A stretch of 64,000 nt of DNA from Aureimonas sp. Leaf427 (GCF_001425485.1 NZ_LMQW01000034.1:62001-126000); one strand, 5' to 3'; positions 22,748-33,427 are shown, numbered from the stretch's first letter. A program made the numbers and translations. Notes: generated by a model from the sequence alone, not told the origin.

Positions 22748-23847
22748 CAGCGCAGCCCTCCGCTCAATCGCTTGTCCAGCCGGGCCCCGGTCGTCCGGTC
22801 GAAGAGCATGATGTCGGCGGGATCGATGGCGAGGCGGAGCTTGGCACCGAGCTCGGGCGGCAGCGCGCCGGACAGAGGCAGGGTCGCGGTCAGCGGATAG
22901 CCGGCGCTCTCCAGATAGACCACCGCCTCGCCGCCGAGGTTTTCGACCAGCGTCACCTCGGCGGGAAGGTCGAGAAGGGTGCCGGACGGGGAGAGCGTGT
23001 CGTCCGATCCGAGCCGCACCGCTTCGGGCCGAAGGCCCGCGACGATCTCGCCGTCGCGAATGCCGGAAAAGCCGCCGGCCGTCAGCGGCCCGGCCTGAAG
23101 CCGGCCTGCGGAAATCGTGCCGGGCACGAGATTGGCATGGGGGAAGCCGACGAGATCGAGCGAGCGGACATGGGCGGGCTCGTCGTAGACCGTGATCGCC
23201 TCGTCGTGCTGCACGACGCGGCCCTTGTCGAGCACGACGAGGCGCTGCGCCATGGTGAGCGCCTCGAGCGAGTCCGAGGTCGCATAGAGGAAGGTCGCCT
23301 TCAGCTCCTCGCGAAGGCTCTTTAGCTCGTCCATCAGGCGCTCGCGCAGCTTGTAGTCGAGCCCGACGAGCGGATCGTCGAGAACGAAGATCTCGGCATT
23401 CTTCAGAAGGCCGCGGGCGACGGCGACGCGCTGCTTCTCGCCGCCGGAGAGCTGGTCCGGCGTCTTCTTCAGAAGGTGGGTGATGGCGAGGATGCCGGCC
23501 GTGCGATCGACGCGCCGGGCGATCTCGTCCTTCGGCGCTTTGGCGAGCGTCAACGGATAGGCCATGTTCTGGGCGACCGTCTGGTGCGGATAGAGGGCGA
23601 AGCTCTGGGGCACGTAGCCGATTGGCCGCTCCGCCGGAGGCAGAGCCGTGATGTCGCGGCCCGATAGGAGGATGCGGCCGGAATCGGGCTTCTCCAGCCC
23701 GACGAGGATGCGGAAGAGCACGGATTTGCCGGAGGCCGGCGGGCCGCAGATGACGGTGAAGCTCTGCGGCTCGACGGTGAGATCGAAGCCGTCCAGCGCG
23801 CGCTTGGCGCCGAAGGTGCAGAAGAGGGACTGGAACTCGACGGACAC
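22747..23847 (-). CDS. Polyol-type ABC importer ATPase 1 (intact signature, degenerate Walker B and H-loop)
   Basis: A 366-residue ATPase with a MalK-like C-terminal domain. The signature QLSGGEKQRVAVARGL is intact and Walker A reads GPPASGKS, but the Walker B end is VLDDPLVGLD, with Asp replacing the catalytic Glu. The H-loop reads YATSDSLEAL, with Ser replacing the switch His. In a heterodimer with the neighbouring ATPase, its nucleotide site would pair with that protein's broken signature to give one inactive site. Its good signature would complete the partner's active site. It lies 6 bp after a small membrane-protein gene. Confidence 0.88.
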   Translation of the reverse strand: MSVEFQSLFCTFGAKRALDGFDLTVEPQSFTVICGPPASGKSVLFRILVGLEKPDSGRILLSGRDITALPPAERPIGYVPQSFALYPHQTVAQNMAYPLTLAKAPKDEIARRVDRTAGILAITHLLKKTPDQLSGGEKQRVAVARGLLKNAEIFVLDDPLVGLDYKLRERLMDELKSLREELKATFLYATSDSLEALTMAQRLVVLDKGRVVQHDEAITVYDEPAHVRSLDLVGFPHANLVPGTISAGRLQAGPLTAGGFSGIRDGEIVAGLRPEAVRLGSDDTLSPSGTLLDLPAEVTLVENLGGEAVVYLESAGYPLTATLPLSGALPPELGAKLRLAIDPADIMLFDRTTGARLDKRLSGGLR

Positions 23848-23853
23848 TTCGGC

Positions 23854-24138
23854 TCAACGCCCCAATTGCGAGAAATAGGGCACGAGGACGATGCCGACGG
23901 AGAAGACGATCGCGACGATGCCGAGGACCATGGCGATGAAGCCGATGCTGTGTCCGGCCGAGGCGTCCTTGCGAAGATTGCCGACCGCGATCTGCAGAAG
24001 GGTCGAGACGACGAGGACGCAGAGGCCGATCTTGTAGAGCGTCAGGTTGTAGCGCTGCGCGATGAGGAGGATGCCGAGGACGAGACTGACGATCAGCGTC
24101 GTCTCCAGCCGTTCGGGGAACGAGCGAGCCTGCTTCAT
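23854..24138 (-). CDS. Small integral membrane protein of the polyol-type importer (DUF2160/GlpU-like)
   Basis: A 94-residue protein with three hydrophobic segments (TTLIVSLVLGILLI, IGLCVLVVSTLLQIAVG, FIAMVLGIVAIVFSVGIVLV). It lies between the second permease and first ATPase genes, with gaps of only 4 and 6 bp, so it belongs to the importer. Rhizobial glycerol importers (GlpSTPQUV) have a small membrane protein of this size (GlpU) in a comparable position. Its biochemical role is unknown; an accessory transporter subunit is the natural guess. Homology to DUF2160 is judged from size and layout only. Confidence 0.7.
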   Translation of the reverse strand: MKQARSFPERLETTLIVSLVLGILLIAQRYNLTLYKIGLCVLVVSTLLQIAVGNLRKDASAGHSIGFIAMVLGIVAIVFSVGIVLVPYFSQLGR

Positions 24139-24142
24139 CGCC

Positions 24143-24970
<828 letters not shown>

Positions 24971-24974
24971 GGCG

Positions 24975-25904
24975 TCAGCCCTCCCGCCGGCGTCGAAGGT
25001 TGAGGACGAAGATGAAGACGCTCGTCATGGCGATCGAGATGAGGAGGAGGAGGACGGAATAGGCGGAGGACCAGCCCATGTTGAAGCTCTCGAAGGCTTG
25101 CTTGTTCAACTCGATGGCGACGAGGCGCGTCTGCTGGCCCGGCCCGCCCTTCGTCATCGGGATGATGAGGTCGAGCGTCTTGAAGCTGTCGATCGTGCGC
25201 AGGAGGATGCCGAGCATCAGGATGAACTTGCCGTGGTGCCAGATCACGAGGCTGAGGCGGCGGTGGAAGGGGATGCGGTCGATCTCGGCCGCTTCCAGCT
25301 CGGCTTTCGGCACCGAGCCGAGGGCGGCCAGCGTCATCAGCGTCATGAAGGGCGTCCACATCCAGCAATCGACGGCCAGCACCGCCCAGAAGGCGATGGC
25401 GGGATTGCCGAGAAAGTCGATCGGGCCGGTGTCGAAGAGGCCGCTCGACATGGCGTTGAGCACGCCGAAGGTCGGATCGTAGATGAAGCGGAAGAAGGTG
25501 CCGGTCGCGACCGGGGTCAGCACCATCGGCGCGAAGAGAAGCGTGAGGGCGAGCCGCCGGCCCGGCATGTCCTTGGAGCCCCAGAACAGGAAGCCCAGCG
25601 CCGCGCCGAGCACGGTCTGGATGCCGACGCCGAAGAGGACGAAGGTGAAGGTGCGCGACAGGTCGTACCAGATCGCGTTCTTGGAATTGAAGATCTGGAT
25701 GAAGTTGCGAAAGCCGACGAAGTCGGGCGGCATGCCGCCGGTCAGCGAAAAATTGTAGAAGGACAGGCCGAGCAGCCAGAGCGTCGGGATCGTGTTGAAG
25801 ACGACGAAGAAGACGATGACGGGCGCGAGCAGCACCGCGACCAGCGTCTTCCTGTTGTCGAGAAGGCGGGAAAGCCCGCGCCTCGGGGCAGCTGTCGTCG
25901 ACAT
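24975..25904 (-). CDS. Polyol-type ABC importer permease 1 (MalF-like)
   Basis: A 309-residue inner-membrane permease with a basic N-terminus (RRGLSRLLDNRKT), a first span VAVLLAPVIVFFVVFNTIP, a periplasmic loop and five further spans. The EAA loop (ELEAAEIDRIPFHRRLSLVI) contacts the ATPases. It pairs with permease 2 to form the channel. The 195-bp gap to the binding-protein gene upstream is filled by a RIME-like repeat, which breaks the otherwise tight operon. Confidence 0.9.
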   Translation of the reverse strand: MSTTAAPRRGLSRLLDNRKTLVAVLLAPVIVFFVVFNTIPTLWLLGLSFYNFSLTGGMPPDFVGFRNFIQIFNSKNAIWYDLSRTFTFVLFGVGIQTVLGAALGFLFWGSKDMPGRRLALTLLFAPMVLTPVATGTFFRFIYDPTFGVLNAMSSGLFDTGPIDFLGNPAIAFWAVLAVDCWMWTPFMTLMTLAALGSVPKAELEAAEIDRIPFHRRLSLVIWHHGKFILMLGILLRTIDSFKTLDLIIPMTKGGPGQQTRLVAIELNKQAFESFNMGWSSAYSVLLLLISIAMTSVFIFVLNLRRRREG

Positions 25905-25938
25905 GGGTGTTCCGTGTTTCTCGAGGTCGAAGCTGCTT

Positions 25939-26062
25939 CTTCTCCCCTGCGGGGAGAAGGTCCCGCCCCTCGGCAGGCTCGGGAGGGGGATGAGGAGGCG
26001 AGCGTGGTGCCCGCCCCCTCATCCGGCCGCTTCGCGTCCACCTTCTCCCCCTGGGGGAGAAG
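25939..26062 (+). repeat. RIME-like palindromic intergenic repeat, copy B
   Basis: About 124 bp with perfect CTTCTCCCC/GGGGAGAAG hairpins at both ends and the same inner words as copy A (GGGGGATGAGG; CCCCCTCATCCGGC). It lies inside an operon, between the binding-protein gene and the permease genes. There the transcribed hairpins could protect or terminate part of the messages. Confidence 0.78.
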
Positions 26063-26099
26063 AATGGCGCTTCATCCTGTCAGGCCGCGAGTTTCGCTC

Positions 26100-27584
<1,485 letters not shown>

Positions 27585-27662
27585 GGAATCCTCCCGATGC
27601 AGCCCAGGGCTGCCGACCGTTTCAACCGACTTCTTGACGAAGCTCTCGTTTCACGACCTTCT

Positions 27663-27719
27663 CCCGAAATCAGCGGTTCGTTTGCTGTTTTCGGGTGTCG
27701 CGAATATTGGTTGGCGACA
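27663..27719. promoter_or_regulatory. Candidate operators in the divergent importer / regulator-DhaK spacer
   Basis: Two inverted repeats lie in the 165-bp spacer: CCCGAAA...TTTCGGG (27663-27695) and TGTCGC, 12 bases, GCGACA (27696-27719), the second centred on AATATT. The region is AT-richer than its surroundings and must hold both divergent promoters. A SorC-type regulator encoded next door is the obvious binder. Half-sites are short, so the call is tentative. Confidence 0.42.
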
Positions 27720-27749
27720 TTATTCAAATCGGATACAACAAAAGTCAAT

Positions 27750-29903
27750 ATGGCTCGCAGCGTTCGTTCCACGTCCCGACTATCGGTCGATGATACTTTA
27801 GGCTCGGTCCGCGCCCGCGCGGCCCGGACGAAGTCCGCGCGGGCCGCCAAGACGGCGGTCGCAGCCGCCGATCCCGATTCTGCGAACGAGCAGATTCCGC
27901 TGCATTTCCGCGACGATCCCCTGCTCTGGGCCGGATGGCTCTATGCCGAGGACGGGATGACGCAGAACGACATCGCCGCGGTGATGGGCGTCTCGCGCGG
28001 GACCGTGAACAACTATCTCTCCGAGGCCCGCAGCCGGGGCATCGTCTCGCTCTCCATGGATCCCGCGCGGCTTTCGGAGTTCGCGATCGCCCAGGGGCTG
28101 AAGCAGCATTTCGGCCTCGACGAGTGCATCGTCGTACCATCGGCCGAATCGGGGCCGCCGCTGCTCGACCGGCTCGGCGTCGCCGGCGCGCGCGTTCTGC
28201 GCGGCCTCGTCAAATCGGGCGATTCGATCGGCGTCGCCTGGGGGCGCACGGTCATGGCGGTCGCCCGGTCCATGGCGCCGGCGCGCATCCGCGACGTCTC
28301 GGTCGTGCAGATGACGGGCGGGCTGACCGCGACCTTCGACTTCTCGCCCGAACTCTGCGTCTCGCGCCTGGCGCAGGCCTTCGGTGCCCGCTCGATCAAC
28401 ATCACGGCGCCCGCTCTCGTCTCCAGCCGCGCGGTGCGCGACATCCTGATGGCGGAAGGAATCGTCGCCGACCAGTTCGCCCTGGCGCGCAAGGTCGACA
28501 AGGTGCTCTTCGGCATCTGCTCGACGCGGCCGGAAAGCCTGATCTACGAGAGCGCGCTCATTACCCCCGACGATCTGGCCGGCGGCGCCGCGAGCCGCGC
28601 GACGGCGGTGGTCGCCAGCCGCCTGATCGACGATCGCGGCCGGCCGATCGAGGGGGTGCTCGACGAGCGCACGATCGGCCTGACGCTGGCCGATCTGAAG
28701 ACCATTCCCGTGCGGATCGCGGTGGCCGGCGGCGCGGACAAGGTGCCGGCGATCCTGTCGACCTTGCGCGGCCGCTACGCCACGATTCTGATCACGGATG
28801 CCGCGACCGGGCACGGCATCCTGGCGGCGGAGGGCGTCGCCGATGCGCTGGCGCCGCGGGGAACCCGCAAGCTACAAGTCCAGGGAGGGACTGCCGTGAA
28901 GACCAAGAAGCTCATCAACGACCCCAAGCACATCATCGAGGAGATGCTGGAGGGCATCGTCAAGGCGCATCCGAACCATGTGCGCCTTCTGGAGGGTAGC
29001 CCGCGCTCGCTGATCGCGGTGAACGGGCCGCGCGCGGGCAAGGTCGGCATCGTGATCGGCGGCGGCTCGGGCCACGAGCCGTCCTTCCTCGGCTTCGTCG
29101 GCAAGGGCATCGCGGATGGCTGCGCGGTCGGCAACGTCTTCGCCTCGCCCCCGCCGGACCCGATTGTGGAGTGCACCAAGGCCGTGAACGGCGGTGCGGG
29201 CGTTCTCTATCTCTACGGAAACTACGCCGGCGACGTCATGAACTTCGACATGGCCGCCGAATTGGCCGGCATGGAGGATATCGAGGTACGCACCGTGGTG
29301 ACGACCGACGACGTCGCCTCCGCGCCGCGCGACCAGCAGGACCGGCGCCGGGGCGTCGCGGGCAATTTCTTCGTGTTCAAGATGGCCGGCGCCGCGGCGG
29401 ACCGGATGATGCCGCTTGCCGAGGTCGAGCGCGTCGCCCGCAAGGCGAACGAGCGCACCTTCACGGTCGGCGTCGCCCTCTCGCCCTGTTCGCTGCCGCA
29501 GACGCTGAAGCATAATTTCGAGATCGGCGAGAACGAGATGGAGATCGGCATGGGCATCCATGGCGAGCCCGGCATCTCGCGCGAGCCGCTGCGCACGGCC
29601 GACGAGGTGACGGACGCCATGCTCGACCGCATCTTCGACGAGCTGAAGGCGGAGACGGGCGGCAAGGTCGCCGTGCTCGTCAATTCGCTGGGCTCGACGC
29701 CGCTGATGGAGCTCTACGTCGTCAACCGCCGCGTGCGCCAGCGCCTGGAAAAGCGCGGCATCGAGGTTCACGCGACCTGGGTCGGCGCCTATTGCACCTC
29801 GCTCGAAATGGCAGGCATGTCGGTGACGCTGGTCCATCTCGACGAGGAGCTGACCGAGCTTCTCGACCATCCGTGCGACTGCGCGATGTTCCGGGCCGGC
29901 TGA
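27750..29903 (+). CDS. SorC-family transcriptional regulator fused in frame to dihydroxyacetone-kinase subunit DhaK
   Basis: One 717-residue open frame with no stop between two complete domains. Residues about 50-380 are a SorC/DeoR-type sugar-binding regulator: helix-turn-helix MTQNDIAAVMGVSRGTVNNY, then an effector domain with GVAWGRTVMAVA and FGICSTR. Residues 383-717 are DhaK, which binds a ketone substrate covalently through His604 (GIHGEPG; His222 if counted from the internal GTG). GGGSGHEPSFLGF forms its substrate loop. A GTG with a strong ribosome-binding site (GGGAGGGA, 5-base spacing) opens DhaK inside the frame, so separate DhaK may also be made. I recall this regulator-DhaK fusion being named in other rhizobia. 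The product would sense and phosphorylate the same ketose. Confidence 0.85.
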   Translation: MARSVRSTSRLSVDDTLGSVRARAARTKSARAAKTAVAAADPDSANEQIPLHFRDDPLLWAGWLYAEDGMTQNDIAAVMGVSRGTVNNYLSEARSRGIVSLSMDPARLSEFAIAQGLKQHFGLDECIVVPSAESGPPLLDRLGVAGARVLRGLVKSGDSIGVAWGRTVMAVARSMAPARIRDVSVVQMTGGLTATFDFSPELCVSRLAQAFGARSINITAPALVSSRAVRDILMAEGIVADQFALARKVDKVLFGICSTRPESLIYESALITPDDLAGGAASRATAVVASRLIDDRGRPIEGVLDERTIGLTLADLKTIPVRIAVAGGADKVPAILSTLRGRYATILITDAATGHGILAAEGVADALAPRGTRKLQVQGGTAVKTKKLINDPKHIIEEMLEGIVKAHPNHVRLLEGSPRSLIAVNGPRAGKVGIVIGGGSGHEPSFLGFVGKGIADGCAVGNVFASPPPDPIVECTKAVNGGAGVLYLYGNYAGDVMNFDMAAELAGMEDIEVRTVVTTDDVASAPRDQQDRRRGVAGNFFVFKMAGAAADRMMPLAEVERVARKANERTFTVGVALSPCSLPQTLKHNFEIGENEMEIGMGIHGEPGISREPLRTADEVTDAMLDRIFDELKAETGGKVAVLVNSLGSTPLMELYVVNRRVRQRLEKRGIEVHATWVGAYCTSLEMAGMSVTLVHLDEELTELLDHPCDCAMFRAG
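28896..29903 (+). CDS. dhaK: DhaK subunit from internal GTG start (alternative product of the fused frame)
   Basis: The stretch just before this GTG carries CAGGGAGGGA, a near-ideal Shine-Dalgarno sequence at 5-base spacing, which an internal coding position would not need. From here the protein is 335 residues, the normal length of DhaK, opening VKTKKLINDPKHIIEEMLEG as usual for the family. Whether the cell makes the fusion, the short form or both cannot be told from sequence. The partner subunit DhaL is encoded immediately downstream. Confidence 0.55.
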   Translation: MKTKKLINDPKHIIEEMLEGIVKAHPNHVRLLEGSPRSLIAVNGPRAGKVGIVIGGGSGHEPSFLGFVGKGIADGCAVGNVFASPPPDPIVECTKAVNGGAGVLYLYGNYAGDVMNFDMAAELAGMEDIEVRTVVTTDDVASAPRDQQDRRRGVAGNFFVFKMAGAAADRMMPLAEVERVARKANERTFTVGVALSPCSLPQTLKHNFEIGENEMEIGMGIHGEPGISREPLRTADEVTDAMLDRIFDELKAETGGKVAVLVNSLGSTPLMELYVVNRRVRQRLEKRGIEVHATWVGAYCTSLEMAGMSVTLVHLDEELTELLDHPCDCAMFRAG

Positions 29904-29911
29904 GGGGGGAT

Positions 29912-30580
29912 ATGGGGGATGAGCATGGGAGAGCGGTCGTGACCGATGTCACCGCCAGGGACCTGATCGCGATGTTCGACGCGATCGGGACGATGATCGA
30001 GACCAACAAGGGCCATCTCAGCGAACTCGACGGGGTCATCGGCGATGCCGACCACGGCGTGACGATGGATATCGGCTTTTCTGCCGTGCGGGAGGCGCTG
30101 GCGGCGCTCGACGCTTCCGCGTCGGACCCGACCACCGTGTTCAACACGGCGGCGAAGTCCTTCCTCAACGCGGTCGGCGCCTCGTCCGGGCCGCTCTATG
30201 CGACCGCCTTCATGCGCGCGGGCGCGGCGGTGAAGGGCAAGGCAAGCCTCGACCGCGACGCGATGGTCGATGCGGTCGCCGCAATGGCCAAGGGCATCCA
30301 GGATCGGGGCAAGGCGACGCGCGGCGAGAAGACGATGGTCGACGCCTGGCTGCCTGGCGCGGAAGCCGCCGAGGCGGCCCGCGATGCCGGCCGGCCGCTG
30401 AACGCCTGTCTCGCCGCCGCCGCCGCCGCGGCGGAAGAGGGCGCCGAGGCGACGAAGGCGATGATGGCGACGAAGGGTCGGGCCTCGCGCCTCGGCGAAC
30501 GCGCGATCGGCCACATGGACCCCGGCGCGGCCTCGGCGGCGCTGATGCTGAAGACGATTGCGGAAACCTTCGCCGGGTAG
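29912..30580 (+). CDS. dhaL: Dihydroxyacetone/erythrulose-kinase subunit DhaL
   Basis: The ATP-binding subunit, about 222 residues, that phosphorylates the ketose held by DhaK. The Mg-binding Asp cluster is in LDGVIGDADHGVTMD. GASSGPLYATAFM, GEKTMVDAW and the late SRLGERAIGHMDPGAAS segment complete the nucleotide site. Two starts are possible: the ATG used here (GAGG six bases upstream) or a GTG at 29939 (GGAG seven bases upstream) that removes nine residues. ATP-dependent Dak-type pairing is suggested because no DhaM phosphotransferase gene is nearby. In tetritol pathways such kinases act on D- or L-erythrulose. Confidence 0.88.
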   Translation: MGDEHGRAVVTDVTARDLIAMFDAIGTMIETNKGHLSELDGVIGDADHGVTMDIGFSAVREALAALDASASDPTTVFNTAAKSFLNAVGASSGPLYATAFMRAGAAVKGKASLDRDAMVDAVAAMAKGIQDRGKATRGEKTMVDAWLPGAEAAEAARDAGRPLNACLAAAAAAAEEGAEATKAMMATKGRASRLGERAIGHMDPGAASAALMLKTIAETFAG

Positions 30581-30596
30581 GCAGAGGGCGGTTCTG

Positions 30597-30620
30597 GCGA
30601 CGCCGCTCGCCCGGCGTCGC
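30597..30620 (+). promoter_or_regulatory. Intercistronic hairpin between dhaL and the class II aldolase
   Basis: A 9-bp stem (right arm CGGCGTCGC) with a 6-nt loop, no T-run, lies in the 60-bp gap. It probably tunes message stability within the operon and is unlikely to terminate it. Confidence 0.4.
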
Positions 30621-30640
30621 GGGATGGGAGGGGAACAGGT

Positions 30641-31321
30641 ATGGCGGACACCGAGGCGGGTTTGCGCCGGCAGATCATCGATCTCTGCCTGGAGATGAAC
30701 CGGAACGGGCTGAACCAGGGCACGGCCGGCAACATCTCCGCCCGGTGGGGCGACCGGATGCTGATCACGCCGAGCGCGACGCCCTACGAGGCGATGCGCC
30801 CCGAGATGATCGCCTCCATGCCGCTCGGCGGCGACGACGCGCCGACTTGGGACGGGCCGCTGAAGCCCTCCACCGAATGGCGCTTCCATCGCGACATCCT
30901 GCGCTCGCGGCCGGATGCGAAGGCGGTCGTCCACGCCCATCCGACCTTCGCCACGACGCTCGCCATCGCCCGCCGGTCGATCCCGGCCTGCCACTACATG
31001 ATCGCGGCCTTCGGCGGCACGGACGTGCGCTGCTCGGATTTCGCGATCTTCGGAACGCCGGAGCTCTCCCGAACCGCATTGAGGGCGCTCGAGGGGCGCT
31101 CGGCCTGTCTTCTCGCCAATCACGGCACGATCGCCGTCGGACCGAGTCTCGAAAAGGCGATGTGGCTGGCGGTCGAATTGGAGACCATCGCCAAGCAGTA
31201 CTATTACAGCCTCCAGATCGAGGGCGGGCCGGTCATCCTCTCGGATGCCGAAATCGCGGAGACGGCGAAGAGCTTTGCCTCCTACGGTCTCCGGGACGAC
31301 CACAAGGCTATCGCCGGCTGA
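30641..31321 (+). CDS. Class II aldolase (L-fuculose-1-phosphate aldolase family)
   Basis: A 226-residue zinc aldolase/epimerase-fold enzyme. Visible elements are GTAGNISAR (phosphate loop), Glu79 in STEWRFH (catalytic acid), zinc ligands His98 and His100 in VVHAHPTF, and His161 in NHGTIAVG. The family cleaves or forms bonds with dihydroxyacetone phosphate or glycolaldehyde phosphate. It ends the regulator-dhaK-dhaL operon, so its substrate should be a phosphorylated ketose made by that kinase. One chemically reasonable idea is retro-aldol cleavage of a tetrulose or pentulose 1-phosphate to DHAP; this is inference only. Confidence 0.87.
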   Translation: MADTEAGLRRQIIDLCLEMNRNGLNQGTAGNISARWGDRMLITPSATPYEAMRPEMIASMPLGGDDAPTWDGPLKPSTEWRFHRDILRSRPDAKAVVHAHPTFATTLAIARRSIPACHYMIAAFGGTDVRCSDFAIFGTPELSRTALRALEGRSACLLANHGTIAVGPSLEKAMWLAVELETIAKQYYYSLQIEGGPVILSDAEIAETAKSFASYGLRDDHKAIAG

Positions 31322-31333
31322 TCCTCACATCCG

Positions 31334-32836
31334 TCAGTGCCCGATGCCGACGGCGGCCTCCGGCTCCTCGCCGGCGGCGGCCGGCTGGGCGGCGCCCGTC
31401 GCGGTGAGGCGCGGCACGAGGAGGGTGAGGAGGAGCGTCGCGACCGAGATCGCGAAGACGCCCCAGAAGGTGACGTGCAGCGAGCCGGCCAGGGCGTCGC
31501 GCGCCATCGTGTCCGCGGCCAGCGCGCCCGGCTTGTCCAGGAGCTCGCGGATGCGGTCGAAGCCGACGGCTCCGCCGTCGCGATGGGCAAGGCCGATGTT
31601 GAAGACCGCGCCGAGCGCGGCCGCGCCGAGGGTCGAGCCGAGATTGCGGGAGAAGATGTTCGACGCCGTCGCCGATCCGCGCTCCGCCCAGCCGACGCTT
31701 CCCTGGATGATGACGATCGCCGCCGTCGACAGGAAGCCCATGCCGAAACCCATGACGACCGAGCCCAGCGCCGCTGCGAGCGGCGACATGCCGGGCGACA
31801 GGAGGACGAAGGGAACGGCGCCGATCGGCAGGAGCGACGCGCCGAAGAGCATGACGCGGCGCAGCCCGAAGCGGCCGAAATTCTTGGCCGCGATCGTCGC
31901 GCCGATCGGCCAGCCGAGCACCATGGCGGTCAGCGTGAAGCCCGCGATCAGCGCGGACTGGCCGAGCACGCCCTGCACGTACATGGGCAGGAAGGTCGTG
32001 AGGCCGATTACCGACATGCCGGAAAGCAGCGTCGCGCCGTTGACGGTGAGGATCGTGCGGCGGGCCCAGAGCTTCAGATCCATCATCGGATCGCGCGCCC
32101 GGCGCTCCCGCACGAAGAAGCCGGCGGCGGCGATGATCGAGACGCCGAGCGCGGCGAGGACGACGAGCGAGCCCGACGTGCCGAGCTCCGTCAGCGAGAT
32201 CATCAGGGCGGCGACGGCGAGGGTGAAGAGAGCGGCGCCCGCAAAATCCAGCGAGCGCTCGCGCGGCTCGATCTTCTCGCGCAGGAAGCGGACGAAGAAG
32301 ACGGCGGCGAGAAGGCCGATCGGGATGTTGATCCAGAAGATCCAGGACCAGGAGAAATCCTCGATGATCAGCCCGCCCGCGAAGGGGCCGACGACCGACG
32401 AGACGCCCCAGACGCTGGCGAGATAGCCCTGGATCTTGCCGCGCTCCTCGACCGAGTAGAGATCGCCGATCACGGTGAGGCCCACCGGCTGGATCGCGCC
32501 GGCCCCGATACCCTGCATCAGCCGGAAGACGATGAGCGAGGGCATCGACCAGGCGAAACCGCACAGGATCGAGCCGACGAGAAAGATCGCGATGCCCGAC
32601 AGCAGCACCGGCTTGCGGCCGAACGTGTCGGCGAGCTTGCCGAAGATCACCGTCGTCGCCGTCTGAGCCAGGAGGAAGGAGGCGAAGACCCAGGAATAGA
32701 GATGGAGATCGCCGAGCTGTCCCGCGATCTGCGGCATGGCGGTCGAGACGATCGTCGCCTCGATGGCGATCATCGCCATGGAGGCCATGACAGCCGCCAG
32801 GATCAGCGGACGGCGCGTTGCTGCGGATGGGGTCAT
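31334..32836 (-). CDS. MFS multidrug exporter, DHA2 (14-span, EmrB/QacA-like) family
   Basis: A 500-residue inner-membrane protein with about 14 hydrophobic spans. Family signatures include the loop-2 GKLADTFGRKPVLL motif, RLMQGIGAGAIQPVG (motif C region is GPFAGGLIIEDFSWSWIFWINIP), and the end-of-half FLREKIEPRER. Such proteins use the proton gradient to export drugs or organic compounds. It is monocistronic, convergent with the aldolase gene 12 bp away, with no visible terminator between them. The substrate and any local regulator are unknown. Confidence 0.87.
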   Translation of the reverse strand: MTPSAATRRPLILAAVMASMAMIAIEATIVSTAMPQIAGQLGDLHLYSWVFASFLLAQTATTVIFGKLADTFGRKPVLLSGIAIFLVGSILCGFAWSMPSLIVFRLMQGIGAGAIQPVGLTVIGDLYSVEERGKIQGYLASVWGVSSVVGPFAGGLIIEDFSWSWIFWINIPIGLLAAVFFVRFLREKIEPRERSLDFAGAALFTLAVAALMISLTELGTSGSLVVLAALGVSIIAAAGFFVRERRARDPMMDLKLWARRTILTVNGATLLSGMSVIGLTTFLPMYVQGVLGQSALIAGFTLTAMVLGWPIGATIAAKNFGRFGLRRVMLFGASLLPIGAVPFVLLSPGMSPLAAALGSVVMGFGMGFLSTAAIVIIQGSVGWAERGSATASNIFSRNLGSTLGAAALGAVFNIGLAHRDGGAVGFDRIRELLDKPGALAADTMARDALAGSLHVTFWGVFAISVATLLLTLLVPRLTATGAAQPAAAGEEPEAAVGIGH

Positions 32837-33427
32837 GGGGGAGGCTCATCGCTTCTTCGAACGCGATGGCCGCGTCGATTTTGATAAGGTCTGCTGATAT
32901 GGCGCCGTCTATCGGACCTTGCGTCCAACGGCCAGCCTCAAACGACACGCTCTACGTTCGCTCGCGGCAATCGGACGCGCCCGGTCCGGCACGATAAAGT
33001 GTGAGGATAGGGTCGGCGGCTTCGGAAACGAGGAGGCGTTCGCGCAAATGATAGAGGCCGGCCCGAAGGTCGCGACCGGAAAGCCAACCTCCACAAAGGG
33101 ACCGCGCGGCCGTCGTCTTCCATGGCCTTGTCTTCAAACGCTAATCTTATCTTGAGGCTCTCTTCCTTTCCGGCCGGCGAGATCGGGGCGCCGGGCAGGC
33201 GGCTTCGCTCGCCTGACATCCTGCGAACGGAGGCGGTCCGGCTGGGGCCGGCGGCGCTTCCTCTCGGGCTTCCGGCCGCCGGCATAATCGTTAGATGGCT
33301 TCTTGACCTGTTGTAACCGGACGTGTTCGGAAGATACGAAAAGGGAACAGAGCGACGATCCGTTCTCGCGATCCGTCGATGGATCACGCGGCCGGTCGTC
33401 CTGACGACGATCCGTCGGTGGCCTCTC
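32837..33427. other. Intergenic region between the MFS exporter and the HWE kinase
   Basis: About 590 bp without a convincing coding frame on either strand; the short frames here lack family resemblance and ribosome-binding sites. It presumably contains the divergent promoters of the exporter and kinase. Stretches near 33140-33180 and 33285-33315 are less GC-rich. I saw no riboswitch, long repeat or terminator. Confidence 0.5.

Noticed and set aside
33323-33427. Longer N-terminus for the HWE kinase from a GTG
   Set aside because: The extra residues are basic and unlike the GAF domain, and no ribosome-binding site was seen; kept only as an alternative start.
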